From the NCBI RefSeq assembly GCF_900182695.1, contig NZ_FXTK01000007.1, forward strand, positions 1 to 64,000: 64,000 nt of DNA. The letters are read 5' to 3'. Made by a program: the position numbers and the translations under genes. How positions within the stretch are numbered: the stretch's first letter is position 1; every line of letters starts with the position of its first letter. Positions 34,802-44,277 of this stretch are shown here, piece by piece. The DNA comes from Paracoccus laeviglucosivorans. GTDB taxonomy: Bacteria > Pseudomonadota > Alphaproteobacteria > Rhodobacterales > Rhodobacteraceae. Below the pieces are notes generated by a model, which saw nothing but the letters and a program-made list of their open reading frames with translations, was not told where the DNA came from and searched no databases.

Positions 34802-36391
34802 ATGCCCAAGGTTCTTGTTTCGGACAAGCTTTCGGAAACCGCCGTCCAGATCTTTCGTGATCGTGGCGTCGATGTGGATTACCTGCCGGATGTCGGCAAG
34901 GACAAGGAGAAGCTGGCCGAGATCATCGGGCAGTATGACGGCCTTGCCATCCGTTCGGCCAGCAAGGTGACCGAAAAGCTGCTGGAAAACGCGACCAATC
35001 TGAAAGTCATCGGTCGCGCCGGGATCGGTGTCGATAACGTGGATATTCCCGCCGCCTCGAAGAAAGGCGTGATCGTGATGAACACGCCTTTTGGCAACAG
35101 CGTCACCACCGCCGAGCACGCCATCGCGCTGATGTTCGCCGTGGCGCGTCAATTGCCCGAGGCCAGCGTTTCGACCCATGCCGGGAAGTGGGAAAAGAAC
35201 CGCTTCATGGGTGTCGAGGTCTTCAACAAGACGCTGGGCATCATCGGCGCTGGCAATATCGGTTCGATCGTGATCGACCGGGCGCTGGGGTTGAAGATGA
35301 AGGTTCTGGCCTATGACCCCTTCCTGTCGGAAGAGCGTGCGGTCGAACTTGGCGTAAAGAAGGTCGAGTTGGACGAGATGCTGGCCAAGGCGGATTTCAT
35401 CACCCTGCACGTGCCGCTGACCGACAAGACCAAGAACATCCTGTCGCGCGAAAACCTGCTGAAGACCAAGAAGGGCGTGCGCATCGTGAACGCTGCGCGC
35501 GGTGGTCTGATCGACGAAGCCGCGCTGGCCGAATTGCTGCAATCGGGCCATGTCGCGGGGGCCGCGCTGGACGTTTTCGCGACCGAGCCGGCGACCGAAA
35601 GCCCGTTGTTCGGGCTGCCCAACGTTGTCGTGACGCCGCATCTGGGTGCCTCGACCAACGAGGCGCAGGAGAACGTGGCGCTGCAGGTGGCCGAGCAGAT
35701 GTCGGACTACCTGCTGACCGGCGCGGTGTCGAACGCGCTGAACATGCCCTCGGTCACCGCCGAGGAAGCTGCTGTCATGGGGCCGTGGATCAAGCTGGCA
35801 GGCCATCTGGGTGCGTTCATCGGCCAGATGACCGATGAGCCGATCAAGGCGATCAACGTGCTTTATGACGGCGTTGCCTCGGACATGAACCTGAAGGCGC
35901 TGAACGCTGCCGTGATCGCGGGCGTGATGAAGGCCACGAACCCGGACGTTAACATGGTATCGGCCCCCGTCATGGCGACAGAACGCGGCGTGCAGCAGGC
36001 CACCACGACTCAGGCCAAGACCGGCGTGTTCGACGGCTACGTCAAGGTCACCGTCGTCACCGACACGCGCGAGCGTTCGATTGCGGGCACGGTCTTCAGC
36101 GATGGCAAGCCGCGTTTCATCCAGATCCGTGGCATCAATGTCGATGCCGAGATTGGCGAGTATATGCTTTACACCCGCAACCGCGACGTGCCGGGCGTGA
36201 TCGGCGCTTTGGGGATGACGCTGGGCGATCTGGGCGTGAACATTGCGAACTTTACGCTGGGCCGCACCAAATCTGGCGATGATGCCATCGCGATCCTGTA
36301 TCTGGACGAAGAGCTGAAGCCCGAGGTGATCGAGGCGCTGAAAGCCACTGGCAAGTTCCTTCAGGTTCGCCCGATCAATTTCGAGGTCTGA
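34802..36391 (+). CDS. serA: D-3-phosphoglycerate dehydrogenase
   Basis: SerA oxidises 3-phosphoglycerate to 3-phosphohydroxypyruvate, the first step of serine synthesis. The 529-residue protein is the long type. It has a substrate domain, an NAD domain with GIIGAGNIGSIVIDRAL, NAARGGLIDEAALAELL and the HLGAS catalytic-His motif, then an intervening regulatory domain, and a C-terminal ACT domain around PGVIGALGMTLGDLGVNIAN. The ACT domain suggests serine feedback control. A strong terminator follows. Confidence 0.97.
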   Translation: MPKVLVSDKLSETAVQIFRDRGVDVDYLPDVGKDKEKLAEIIGQYDGLAIRSASKVTEKLLENATNLKVIGRAGIGVDNVDIPAASKKGVIVMNTPFGNSVTTAEHAIALMFAVARQLPEASVSTHAGKWEKNRFMGVEVFNKTLGIIGAGNIGSIVIDRALGLKMKVLAYDPFLSEERAVELGVKKVELDEMLAKADFITLHVPLTDKTKNILSRENLLKTKKGVRIVNAARGGLIDEAALAELLQSGHVAGAALDVFATEPATESPLFGLPNVVVTPHLGASTNEAQENVALQVAEQMSDYLLTGAVSNALNMPSVTAEEAAVMGPWIKLAGHLGAFIGQMTDEPIKAINVLYDGVASDMNLKALNAAVIAGVMKATNPDVNMVSAPVMATERGVQQATTTQAKTGVFDGYVKVTVVTDTRERSIAGTVFSDGKPRFIQIRGINVDAEIGEYMLYTRNRDVPGVIGALGMTLGDLGVNIANFTLGRTKSGDDAIAILYLDEELKPEVIEALKATGKFLQVRPINFEV

Positions 36392-36404
36392 TCCTTGCAC
36401 TTCC

Positions 36405-36438
36405 AAGCCCCCGGAGTGACACTCCGGGGGCTTTTTTC
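36405..36438 (+). terminator. rho-independent terminator after serA
   Basis: AAGCCCCCGGAGT (36405-36417) pairs perfectly with ACTCCGGGGGCTT (36421-36433) around a three-base loop, followed by TTTTCTT. Confidence 0.95.
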
Positions 36439-36454
36439 TTGCAGCGGAGCGATC

Positions 36455-37204
36455 ATGCGGACTTATGCCATCGGCGACATTCACGGCCAGCTTGAGCTTC
36501 TGAAAGCCGTGCATGACCGGATCGCCCGCGATGACGCGGCCCATGGCGGCGGGGGGGTGATCGTTCATGTCGGCGACCTGATCGACCGTGGCCCCGATTC
36601 GCGCGGCGTGGTCGATTACCTGATGCGCGGGCAGGCTGAAGGGCGTCCGTGGATCGTCCTGAAAGGCAATCACGACCGCTTTCTGGTGCGTTTCCTGCAG
36701 ACGCCCGAGTGGGTGGATCCCGGTCTGACCTCGGGGCTGCATTGGCTGGATCACCAGAATCTGGGGGCGGGGCCGACGCTGGCCTCATACGGGGTCGAAC
36801 GCGGGACGCGCCATCATGCCGATGTGCTGGCCGATGCGCGTGCCGCAGTGCCACGGGCGCATGTGGATTGGCTGGACGCGCTGCCGCTGTATCACCAGAT
36901 CGACGGCGCGGTGATCGTCCATGCCGGGCTGCGGCCCGGTGTCGCGCTTAAGGAACAGGCCGAGCATGACCTGCTTTGGATCCGCAAGGGCTTTCTTGAT
37001 AATGCCGATAATCACGGCACGCTGGTCGTGCATGGCCATACCGTGGTCGAACGGGTGACGCATTTCGGCAATCGTCTGGCCATCGACACGGGCGCGGCCT
37101 ATGGCGGTCCGCTAAGCGTCGTGGTGTTCGATCAGGACGGCTTGCACGAACTGACCCAGAACGGGCGAGCGCCGGTCCTGCGCGAAGCGGTCGCGGTCGG
37201 CTGA
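36455..37204 (+). CDS. PPP-family metallophosphatase (serine/threonine phosphatase-like)
   Basis: The 249-residue protein has the PPP signature blocks GDIHGQ (residues 7-12), GDLIDRGPDS and GNHD, with later metal-ligand histidines in VIVHAGLRPG and VVHGHT. This resembles bacterial PrpA/PrpB and ApaH-like phosphatases, which act on phosphoproteins or dinucleoside polyphosphates. Full-length ApaH has a somewhat different C-terminus, so a protein-phosphatase-like role is preferred. The natural substrate is not evident. A weak site (GCGGAGC) precedes ATG 36455. Confidence 0.86.
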   Translation: MRTYAIGDIHGQLELLKAVHDRIARDDAAHGGGGVIVHVGDLIDRGPDSRGVVDYLMRGQAEGRPWIVLKGNHDRFLVRFLQTPEWVDPGLTSGLHWLDHQNLGAGPTLASYGVERGTRHHADVLADARAAVPRAHVDWLDALPLYHQIDGAVIVHAGLRPGVALKEQAEHDLLWIRKGFLDNADNHGTLVVHGHTVVERVTHFGNRLAIDTGAAYGGPLSVVVFDQDGLHELTQNGRAPVLREAVAVG

Positions 37205-37270
37205 ACCCTGCTTGCGGCGGCTGTTGCGGCGCGGCATCCTGCGCCCGCATAGCCATGGGCCGAGGTCACG

Positions 37271-37732
37271 ATGTTCCGTTTCGCCGCGTTTCTTATGTTG
37301 TTGGGGCTGCCTGCACATGCCGATGTCGTCGGCAAGGTCGGCGTCGATTGGGCAGGCAACGATATTGTCATCGAGGCCATCGCCGATCCCAAAGTGTCGG
37401 GCGTGACCTGCCATCTGGCTTATTTCGACCGTTCGATGTTCGACCGGCTGAAGCAGGGCAACTGGTTCGAGGATCCGTCGAATTCCGCCATCGAATGCGA
37501 ACGCACCGGCCCCATCAGCATCGGCGACATCCGACGCGGCCCGAAGGGGGAAGATGTGTTCAGCGCCTCACGTTCGTTATTGTTCAAATCGCTGCGCGTG
37601 AAACGGATCTATGACGAAAAGAACCAGGTTCTGGTTTATCTGGCGCATGGGAACGAGCTTTCCGAAGGCTCGGCCAAGATGTCGCTTTCGACCGTGACTT
37701 TGCAGCCGTCCGAGGCATTGCCGCCGCCCTGA
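37271..37732 (+). CDS. creA: CreA family exported protein
   Basis: The 153-residue protein has a signal peptide (MFRFAAFLMLLGLPAHA) and the CreA blocks VGVDWAGNDIVIEAIADPKV, VTCHLAYFDR, SNSAIECERTGPI and KSLRVKRIYDEKNQVLVYLA. CreA is a conserved periplasmic protein of unknown biochemical role. It lies 66 bases after the phosphatase gene. No creBCD genes are nearby. Confidence 0.9.
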   Translation: MFRFAAFLMLLGLPAHADVVGKVGVDWAGNDIVIEAIADPKVSGVTCHLAYFDRSMFDRLKQGNWFEDPSNSAIECERTGPISIGDIRRGPKGEDVFSASRSLLFKSLRVKRIYDEKNQVLVYLAHGNELSEGSAKMSLSTVTLQPSEALPPP

Positions 37733-37821
37733 ACGGCGCCAAGTCGCCTGACGCGCCGCGTGCCAAGGTGGACAGGCCATGCCCGGCGCGCTAATGAGCG
37801 CGACGAAGCAGGAACATCACG

Positions 37822-38154
37822 ATGCGGATTCCGTCGAAAACGGCAAAATACAGTCTGGGACAAGTCGTCCGCCACCGGGAACATCCGTTCCGCGGGGTGG
37901 TTTTCGACGTGGACCCGGAATTTGCCAATACCGAGGAATGGTACGAATCCATCCCCGAGGAATCCCGCCCGTCGCGCAACCAGCCGTTCTATCATCTGTT
38001 CGCGGAAACCGAGGCGACCTATTACGTCGCCTATGTCTCGGAACAGAACCTTGTGCCGGACAGTTCGGGCGAGCCGCTGGAACATCCCGAGGTCGATGAG
38101 ATGTTCGGAGAGTTCGAAGACGGACGCTATCCCCTGCAATTCGGCCTGAACTGA
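37822..38154 (+). CDS. hspQ: HspQ/YccV heat-shock hemimethylated-DNA-binding-like protein
   Basis: The 110-residue protein contains YSLGQVVRHREHPFRGVVFD and AETEATYYVAYVSEQNLVPD, the conserved YccV/HspQ fold. In enterobacteria HspQ modulates Lon proteolysis and binds DnaA-related targets; that role is not shown here. AAGCAGGA precedes ATG 37822. The gene stands alone, followed by about 300 bases of non-coding sequence. Confidence 0.9.
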   Translation: MRIPSKTAKYSLGQVVRHREHPFRGVVFDVDPEFANTEEWYESIPEESRPSRNQPFYHLFAETEATYYVAYVSEQNLVPDSSGEPLEHPEVDEMFGEFEDGRYPLQFGLN

Positions 38155-38450
38155 TCGACCCGTCGCGACGCATTCCTGCGCGGGGCGGGCGATGCGTGAT
38201 GCCAGCCGAAACGGGTCGGTAATCGATGTTATCTGCGCTAAATATGCATTCGGCACGGCGGATGCAAAGCCGGATAATGAATTGGATTTTCTGCATTTCC
38301 TGAACCGGCCCGTCTGGGAATAACCACGAAAACCCGCTATGGGCGAAAAACCAGACCAAAACGACAGGTCCGGGGGCGTTGATCCCCGGCTTGGCTGCGG
38401 GTTAGCTATTCCTGTGGGTAGTTGATGTCTGGTTATTGGAAGTGGGGCTC
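38155..38450. other. non-coding region before the protease locus
   Basis: The 296-base gap between hspQ and the small exported-protein gene contains an AT-richer centre (38225-38300) that may hold the promoter of the downstream locus. No gene, repeat or clear terminator was seen. Confidence 0.4.
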
Positions 38451-38834
38451 ATGCGTGAAAGATTGCTTGCCGCAGGTCTTTTCGGTGTGCTGGGAGCGAC
38501 TGGCTGCGGGTCCGCAGCCGGGGCCGAACCTGTCGCATTGAAATGTGAACCGGGCACTGCCGCAATTGCCGCGCTTTGCGATGCCATCCGCAACGAACTG
38601 GTGCAACGCGGCCATCGGATCGACACGGATCGGGCCGGGACCGAACTGGTGCTGACGGCCAACGCGCCCCGCGTCGATATAATCTGGGCGCGGCTTGACG
38701 TGATTCGGGACGGCACGCGCCATCGTGGCGAGCAGGGCGAACTTTCGGTCATGGACCGCGCCGATCTACCCCCGCAGCAGCTTGAATTTTTCGCCCGCGC
38801 CCTGATCGACAGGGCGGGGGCTCCCTTGCGTTGA
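38451..38834 (+). CDS. small exported protein of unknown function beside the serralysin-like protease
   Basis: The 127-residue protein has a hydrophobic signal segment (MRERLLAAGLFGVLGATGCG). The site could be a weak lipobox ending at Cys19 or a signal-peptidase I site after AAGA. The mature part has two cysteines close together (KCEPG, ALCDAI) and a conserved-looking ending ELSVMDRADLPPQQLEFFAR. It is 25 bases upstream of the metalloprotease gene and probably co-transcribed. Size, export and position resemble serralysin inhibitors of the Inh family, but I see no Inh sequence motif, so that is a hypothesis. Confidence 0.72.
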   Translation: MRERLLAAGLFGVLGATGCGSAAGAEPVALKCEPGTAAIAALCDAIRNELVQRGHRIDTDRAGTELVLTANAPRVDIIWARLDVIRDGTRHRGEQGELSVMDRADLPPQQLEFFARALIDRAGAPLR

Positions 38835-38859
38835 AACAAGTAATCATCAGGAGTTTTCC

Positions 38860-40785
38860 ATGACACTTGCCAGACCCATCGCCGATGATCCGAACCCCTT
38901 TGGGCAAGATGTCTCGCGCGCTGTTCGGACCGAAACAAGCGATGCGCCCGCAGGTTTCGGCACGCCCTACAGCATGAACGTCGGCGACAGCTTCAACGGC
39001 TGGATCGGCTCCGGGGACCACGATTGGGTGCGGATCAACCTGCAGCCCGGAACCTATGTCATCTCGCTTGAAGGTGTGGGCAGCGCGCGGCTGACCGACG
39101 CATATCTGACCGTCATGAATTCCAGTGGGCTCACGATCGCCGTGGATGACGATGGCGGCACGAACCGCGATTCGCGGCTGGTGCTGAACATCACCCAGGC
39201 CGGTACGTATTACCTTGAGGCCAGCGGTTATAACTCCAGCCACACCGGCGCCTATAGCCTTGGGGTCAGGACCAACACGATCCCGACCTTTACCATCGAT
39301 CAGATCGCCGAGCAGCTGACCGACGGTTACTGGGAAAGCACGTTCCGGGGCCGCCGTGCGTTCGACGTCAATCCCGGCGAGGCCCTGAGCGTAGATATGT
39401 CGGGGCTGACCGCGGCGGGACGCAAACTGGCGACGGCGGCGCTTGCCGCATGGACAGACGTGACGGGTACCCGTTTCACCAACAATGGTGGCTTCAACGC
39501 CGATATTCGCTTTGATGACAGCGATTCGGGTGCATATTCCACGTCCGAAGTGTTTGGCACCACGATCAGCAGTTCCTTCGTCAATGTCGGCCTGGATTGG
39601 CTGAGCAGCTATGGCACGGGTTTTGCCACCTATTCATATCAGACCTATATCCATGAAATCGGCCATGCGCTGGGGCTGGGCCATGCGGGGAATTACAATT
39701 CCACCGCGACCTTCGGCTTTGACAACCACTATAGCAACGATAGCTGGCAGGCGTCGATCATGTCCTATTTCAGCCAGGAAGATAACACCTTCGTGGATGC
39801 CAGCTACGCCCTGGTGATGTCGGCGATGATGGGCGACATTGCGGCGGTGCAGGATCTTTACGGCGTGGCCAGCCTGCGCACGGGCAATACGGTTTACGGC
39901 GAGCAAAGCAATGCGGGCGGCAGTTACGGTGTAATCTCCAGCCTGTTGGCGGGGCCCGAGCGTGACGACATCACCTTTACCATCCTTGACAGTGCGGGGA
40001 TCGATACGCTGAACCTAAGCCGCGATACTGCGAACCAGCGCATCTTTCTTGGGCAGGAATCAATTTCCGACGCTTATGGGCTGACAGGCAATATCTCGAT
40101 CATGCGCGGAACCATCATCGAGAACCTGCGCGCCGGGTCGGGCAATGACGTGCTGAACGGCAATGTCGCCAACAATACGATCTGGGGCAATGACGGCAAC
40201 GACCGGATCAACGGCGGCGTGGGCAATGATACGCTGCTGGGTGGGGCGGGGCGCGACACGCTGGATGGCGGAGCGGGCAACGACGTCTATTGGGTCGATC
40301 GCTTCGATGCGGTCATCGAAAGGGCGAATGGTGGCCGTGACGTCGTTCACGCGGCCCATGGCATGACATTGGGCGCCAATCTTGAGGAGCTGCGCCTGAT
40401 TGCCAACGGCGCACAGAACGGTGACGGCAATGGGCTGGCCAACACCATCGTCGGCAACGGCTTTGCCAACAGCATCCGCGGCATGGGCGGCAACGACCGG
40501 CTGCTGGGCATGGGCGGCAATGACACCTTGACCGGAGGGGTTGGCGCAGATGTGTTCGTCTTCAACAACGGGCGCGATGTCATCACCGATTTCCAGAACG
40601 ACATCGACACGATCCAGATCGACAACGCGCTGTGGGGCAATGCCACGCGCACCGTCGCGCAGGTGCTGCAATTCGCGTCTATCCACAATGGCGACGTGCT
40701 GTTCAGCTTTGGCAACGGCCATACCCTGCGGGTCGAGGACGTGACGAATATCAACGCGCTTTCGAACGATCTGGTGATCATCTGA
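38860..40785 (+). CDS. serralysin-like RTX metalloprotease with N-terminal PPC-like domain
   Basis: The 641-residue protein has no Sec signal, as usual for type I secretion substrates. Residues about 30-135 look like a bacterial pre-peptidase C-terminal (PPC) beta-sandwich (GDHDWVRINLQPGTYVISLE). The M10 catalytic domain follows, with zinc motif HEIGHALGLGH at 265-275 and Met-turn SIMSYF. The C-terminal half has RTX repeats (GNDGNDRINGGVGNDTLLGG, GGNDRLLGMGGNDTLTGG) and a terminal ITDFQNDIDTIQI-type secretion region. Having PPC before the protease is less usual than the classical serralysin order. No prtDEF exporter is in the window. A hairpin follows the gene. Confidence 0.92.
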   Translation: MTLARPIADDPNPFGQDVSRAVRTETSDAPAGFGTPYSMNVGDSFNGWIGSGDHDWVRINLQPGTYVISLEGVGSARLTDAYLTVMNSSGLTIAVDDDGGTNRDSRLVLNITQAGTYYLEASGYNSSHTGAYSLGVRTNTIPTFTIDQIAEQLTDGYWESTFRGRRAFDVNPGEALSVDMSGLTAAGRKLATAALAAWTDVTGTRFTNNGGFNADIRFDDSDSGAYSTSEVFGTTISSSFVNVGLDWLSSYGTGFATYSYQTYIHEIGHALGLGHAGNYNSTATFGFDNHYSNDSWQASIMSYFSQEDNTFVDASYALVMSAMMGDIAAVQDLYGVASLRTGNTVYGEQSNAGGSYGVISSLLAGPERDDITFTILDSAGIDTLNLSRDTANQRIFLGQESISDAYGLTGNISIMRGTIIENLRAGSGNDVLNGNVANNTIWGNDGNDRINGGVGNDTLLGGAGRDTLDGGAGNDVYWVDRFDAVIERANGGRDVVHAAHGMTLGANLEELRLIANGAQNGDGNGLANTIVGNGFANSIRGMGGNDRLLGMGGNDTLTGGVGADVFVFNNGRDVITDFQNDIDTIQIDNALWGNATRTVAQVLQFASIHNGDVLFSFGNGHTLRVEDVTNINALSNDLVII

Positions 40786-40822
40786 CCGGGCGATGCGGTT
40801 TCGCATGTTAAGCATTGCCCGG
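40786..40822 (+). terminator. hairpin after the metalloprotease gene
   Basis: CCGGGCGATGC (40786-40796) pairs with GCATTGCCCGG (40812-40822) with one G-T wobble, starting right after the stop codon. T-content after the stem is modest (TGGATTTGT). Confidence 0.6.
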
Positions 40823-41003
40823 TGGATTTGTCGCCGGGCGATGCCCTTCGGGCTGCCGCTTTCATAGGCTGCCTTGTTTCAAGGCATAATTTGCCTGCGC
40901 CATTGTCAGCCGGGAACTTCGTTCATTCTTCACGGTTGCGCCTGTGGACACTGTCGGCCCGATTGCCAAGATCGTGAGCAGAGGTGAGGGAGCCGGGGTT
41001 ACC

Positions 41004-42410
41004 ATGTATTACAATGAAATGTTGGACGGCGGGCAGGTGCGGGCGCCCTATGCGATGCTCTCGGACTGGGTCGAGACGATGCCCTCGGAAATCCGGCAGA
41101 TGAAGCAGGCCGAGGCCGAGGCGCTGTTTCGCCGCATCGGCATCACCTTTGCCGTCTATGGCGAGGGGGGCGACCCCGACCGGCTGATCCCGTTCGACAT
41201 GATGCCCCGCGTTTTTCTGCAAAGCGAATGGCGCAAGCTGGAACGCGGCATCAAGCAGCGCGCGCGGGCGCTGAACGCCTTTCTGCGCGATGTCTATGGC
41301 CGGGGCGAGATCGTGCGCGCGGGCCGCATCCCGGCGCAGCTTGTCTATCAGAACGAGGCATATGAAAAAGCCGTCGTGGGCATCGTGCCGCCGCGCGGGG
41401 TGTTTTCCCATATCGTCGGCATCGACATCGTTCGCACGGGCCGCGACGAGTTCTTCGTGCTTGAGGATAACTGCCGCACCCCCTCGGGTGTCAGCTATAT
41501 GCTGGAAAACCGCGAAATCATGATGCGTATGTTTCCGGGTTTGTTCCGCAACAACCGGATCGAGCCGGTGGACCAGTATTCGGAACTTCTGCGCCGCACG
41601 CTGGCATCCGTCGCACCCGCGAAATGCGAAGGTGCGCCGACCATCGTCATCCTGACGCCGGGCCATTTCAACAGCGCCTATTACGAACACAGCTTTCTGG
41701 CGAACCTTATGGGGGTGGAGCTGGTCGAGGGCAGCGATCTTTTCGTCGATGGCGGCTTCGTCTACATGCGCACGACGCAGGGGCCAAAGCGCGTGGACGT
41801 GATCTATCGCCGGATAGACGACCCGTTCCTTGATCCCTTGTGCTTTCGCAAGGATTCCATGCTGGGCGTGCCGGGATTGATGGATGTCTACCGCTCGGGC
41901 GGGGTTTCCATCGCATCGGCCCCCGGCGCGGGCGTGGCTGATGACAAGGCCGTCTATACCTTCGTCCCCGAAATGATCCGCTTTTATCTGGGAGAGGAGC
42001 CGCTTTTGCAGAACGTCCAGACCTGGACGCTGTGGAAAGACGACGACTACAAATACGTCATGGAGAATCTTGCCGATCTTGTGGTCAAAGAGGTCCACGG
42101 TTCGGGCGGTTATGGCATGTTGATCGGCCCCAAGGCCACCAAGGCCGAGATCGAGGATTTTGCCCTGCGCATCAAGGCCAATCCCGGCAACTACATCGCC
42201 CAGCCGACGCTGGCCCTGTCCACCAGCCCCACATTCGTCGAGGAAGGGGTGGCCCCGCGCCATGTGGACCTGCGCCCCTATTGCCTGTGCGGTGATCGGG
42301 TCGAACTGGTGCCGGGGGGCCTGACGCGGGTGGCGCTGCGTGAAGGCTCGCTGGTGGTGAACTCGTCGCAGGGCGGCGGGGTCAAGGACACCTGGGTTCT
42401 GTCGGAATAA
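41004..42410 (+). CDS. circularly permuted ATP-grasp protein
   Basis: The 468-residue protein matches the CP-ATP-grasp type 1 family (formerly DUF404/DUF407): ALNAFLRDVYG, the EDNCRTPSGVSYMLENR block, DVIYRRIDDPFLDPL, VKEVHGSGGYGMLIGPKA and VDLRPYCLCGDRVELVPGGL. ATP-grasp enzymes join a carboxylate to an amine through an acyl-phosphate, so a peptide-ligase role is predicted. ATG 41004 gives MYYNEML; a GTG at 40944 would add 20 unconserved residues. It starts a compact row with alpha-E, transglutaminase and Anbu genes, a combination predicted in the literature to form or remove peptide tags. Confidence 0.9.
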   Translation: MYYNEMLDGGQVRAPYAMLSDWVETMPSEIRQMKQAEAEALFRRIGITFAVYGEGGDPDRLIPFDMMPRVFLQSEWRKLERGIKQRARALNAFLRDVYGRGEIVRAGRIPAQLVYQNEAYEKAVVGIVPPRGVFSHIVGIDIVRTGRDEFFVLEDNCRTPSGVSYMLENREIMMRMFPGLFRNNRIEPVDQYSELLRRTLASVAPAKCEGAPTIVILTPGHFNSAYYEHSFLANLMGVELVEGSDLFVDGGFVYMRTTQGPKRVDVIYRRIDDPFLDPLCFRKDSMLGVPGLMDVYRSGGVSIASAPGAGVADDKAVYTFVPEMIRFYLGEEPLLQNVQTWTLWKDDDYKYVMENLADLVVKEVHGSGGYGMLIGPKATKAEIEDFALRIKANPGNYIAQPTLALSTSPTFVEEGVAPRHVDLRPYCLCGDRVELVPGGLTRVALREGSLVVNSSQGGGVKDTWVLSE

Positions 42411-42425
42411 GGGATCAGGTCGCAC

Positions 42426-43382
42426 ATGCTCAGCCGCACCGCCGCAAACCTGTTCTGGATGGGACGTCATCTGGAACGCGCCGATACCGCAGCCCGTCTT
42501 TTGGACGTGGGCGCACGCATCACGCTGCTGCCCAATACCGACGAAGGGTATCGCAACGAATGGGAATCCCTGCTGCGTGCGTCGGGCGCGCAGCAGCCCT
42601 TTGCCGAACGCTATGGCGATCAGATCAATCAGGAGAATATCGAAAGCTGGCTGTTCTTTGACGGCGACAATCCGTCATCCGTGGCGTCCTGTCTTGAACG
42701 CGCGCGCGAAGGCGGGCGGATCGTGCGCACCGCGCTGACCAGTCAGGTCTGGGACGCGCTGAACACCGCCTATCAGGAATTGCGCCAGATGCAGCGCCGA
42801 CGCGGCAAGGTCGATGCGGCCGAGCTGACGGATTTCACCATGCGCCACAGCTCGACCGTGCGTGGCGCGATCAATGCGACGCAATTGCGCAATGATGGCT
42901 GGCATTTCATCAATCTGGGCTATTCGCTGGAGCGTGCCGACGCCACATCGCGCCTGCTGGACGTGAAATATTACGTGCTTTTGCCACGGGTGGAATTCGT
43001 GGGCTCTGGCCTCGACAATTACCAGTGGCAGGTGATCTTGCGGGCGCTGTCGGCGCATCGGGCCTTTCACTGGGCTTATGGCGGCGAGATCACGGCAGCC
43101 AAGGTCGCGGATTTCCTGATCCTGAACGGCGAAAGCCCGCGTTCGCTGCTGACCTCGCTTTACGAGGCGGTCTGGAACCTTGACGGGCTGGTGCGCCGCT
43201 ATGGCGAAGGCGTGCCCGCCAATGCCTCGGAACGGGCGCGGCAGACGCTGGAATCGCTGATGGCCCGCGACATCGAAGCGATCTTCGACGAAGGGCTGCA
43301 CGAATTCCTGACATGGTTCATCGGAGAGATCGGCAGCATCTCGACCGCCGTGCACGAAGATTACTTCAGTGGCCGGATGTAA
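42426..43382 (+). CDS. alpha-E domain protein (former DUF403)
   Basis: The 318-residue, largely helical protein begins MLSRTAANLFWMGRHLERAD, the hallmark of alpha-E proteins, and repeats the theme at INLGYSLERADATSRLLDVK. It is found almost always next to circularly permuted ATP-grasp genes and is thought to be their partner; its biochemical role is unknown. It starts 15 bases after the ATP-grasp stop. Confidence 0.92.
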   Translation: MLSRTAANLFWMGRHLERADTAARLLDVGARITLLPNTDEGYRNEWESLLRASGAQQPFAERYGDQINQENIESWLFFDGDNPSSVASCLERAREGGRIVRTALTSQVWDALNTAYQELRQMQRRRGKVDAAELTDFTMRHSSTVRGAINATQLRNDGWHFINLGYSLERADATSRLLDVKYYVLLPRVEFVGSGLDNYQWQVILRALSAHRAFHWAYGGEITAAKVADFLILNGESPRSLLTSLYEAVWNLDGLVRRYGEGVPANASERARQTLESLMARDIEAIFDEGLHEFLTWFIGEIGSISTAVHEDYFSGRM

Positions 43383-43395
43383 GGGGGGACATGCG

Positions 43396-44202
43396 ATGAG
43401 GCTGAAGATCACCCATGAAACCAGCTACAGCTACGACACCCCGGTCGAGGCACTGGTGCAAAGCCTGCGCCTGACCCCATCGTCGCACGAAGGGCAGCGC
43501 GTGGGCGATTGGCGCATTACAGTTGCCGGTGGCCAGCGTGGGGCTGCGTTCCGCGATGGGGCGGGCGACTGGATCGAAGGCTGGACCGTGCGTGGCCCCA
43601 TTGATCTGGTCAGTGTCACCATCGACGGTCTGGTCGAGACGCGCGACACGGCGGGCGTGCTGCGCGGGCATCGGGAATCGGTCAATCCGATGGTCTATCT
43701 GCGCCAGACGGCAGTGACCAAGCCCGATGACGCGCTGCGCGATCTGGCGAAATCCATCCAGGGGCAGGACGCGCTGGATCTGGCCCACAAGCTTTGCGCC
43801 GCGATCGGTGACACGATCGAATACATGCCCGGCGTCACCCAGTCCCAGACATCGGCCGCGCAGGCGATGGAACAGCGTCAGGGCGTCTGTCAGGACCATG
43901 CCCATGCGCTGATCGCCTGTGCGCGGCTGCGCGGGATGCCTGCGCGCTATGTCTCGGGCTACCTGCATTCCAGCATGGACGGCAAGCCGCATGACGCGGC
44001 CCATGCCTGGGCCGAAATTCATGTCGGCCCGTTGGGTTGGGTCGGGTTCGATGCCGCCAATGCCTGCTGCCCGGATGAACGCTATGTGCGTCTGGGCTCG
44101 GGTTATGACGCGCAGGACGCCGCCCCCGTCCGGGGCATGGCCTTTGGCATCGGGACGGAAAGCATGGATGTCCGCGTCCATGTCGAGGAAGTGCAGCAAT
44201 AA
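43396..44202 (+). CDS. transglutaminase-like cysteine peptidase
   Basis: The 268-residue protein has an N-terminal beta domain (MRLKITHETSYSYDTPVEAL) and a transglutaminase-core domain with the triad in GVCQDHAHALIACARLRGMP (Cys165), AHAWAEIHV and GFDAANACCPDE. Bacterial members mostly cleave or transfer peptide bonds rather than cross-link. ATG 43396 is used because ATG 43391 runs straight into a stop. It lies 13 bases after the alpha-E gene. Confidence 0.92.
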   Translation: MRLKITHETSYSYDTPVEALVQSLRLTPSSHEGQRVGDWRITVAGGQRGAAFRDGAGDWIEGWTVRGPIDLVSVTIDGLVETRDTAGVLRGHRESVNPMVYLRQTAVTKPDDALRDLAKSIQGQDALDLAHKLCAAIGDTIEYMPGVTQSQTSAAQAMEQRQGVCQDHAHALIACARLRGMPARYVSGYLHSSMDGKPHDAAHAWAEIHVGPLGWVGFDAANACCPDERYVRLGSGYDAQDAAPVRGMAFGIGTESMDVRVHVEEVQQ

Positions 44203-44277
44203 CCCCTGCTTTCCGCCATGTTGCGCACGAACCCGCGCGGGCCTATGAATTGCGCGGGATTTGCTGCGGGAACGGAT

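Noticed and set aside
34829..34834. Possible promoter within serA suggested by isolated -35-like words
   Set aside because: No properly spaced -10 element, and the position is inside coding sequence.
34478..36754. Minus-strand frame of 758 codons opposite serC and serA
   Set aside because: It lies entirely across verified genes on the other strand and shows shadow composition rich in His, Arg and Gln.
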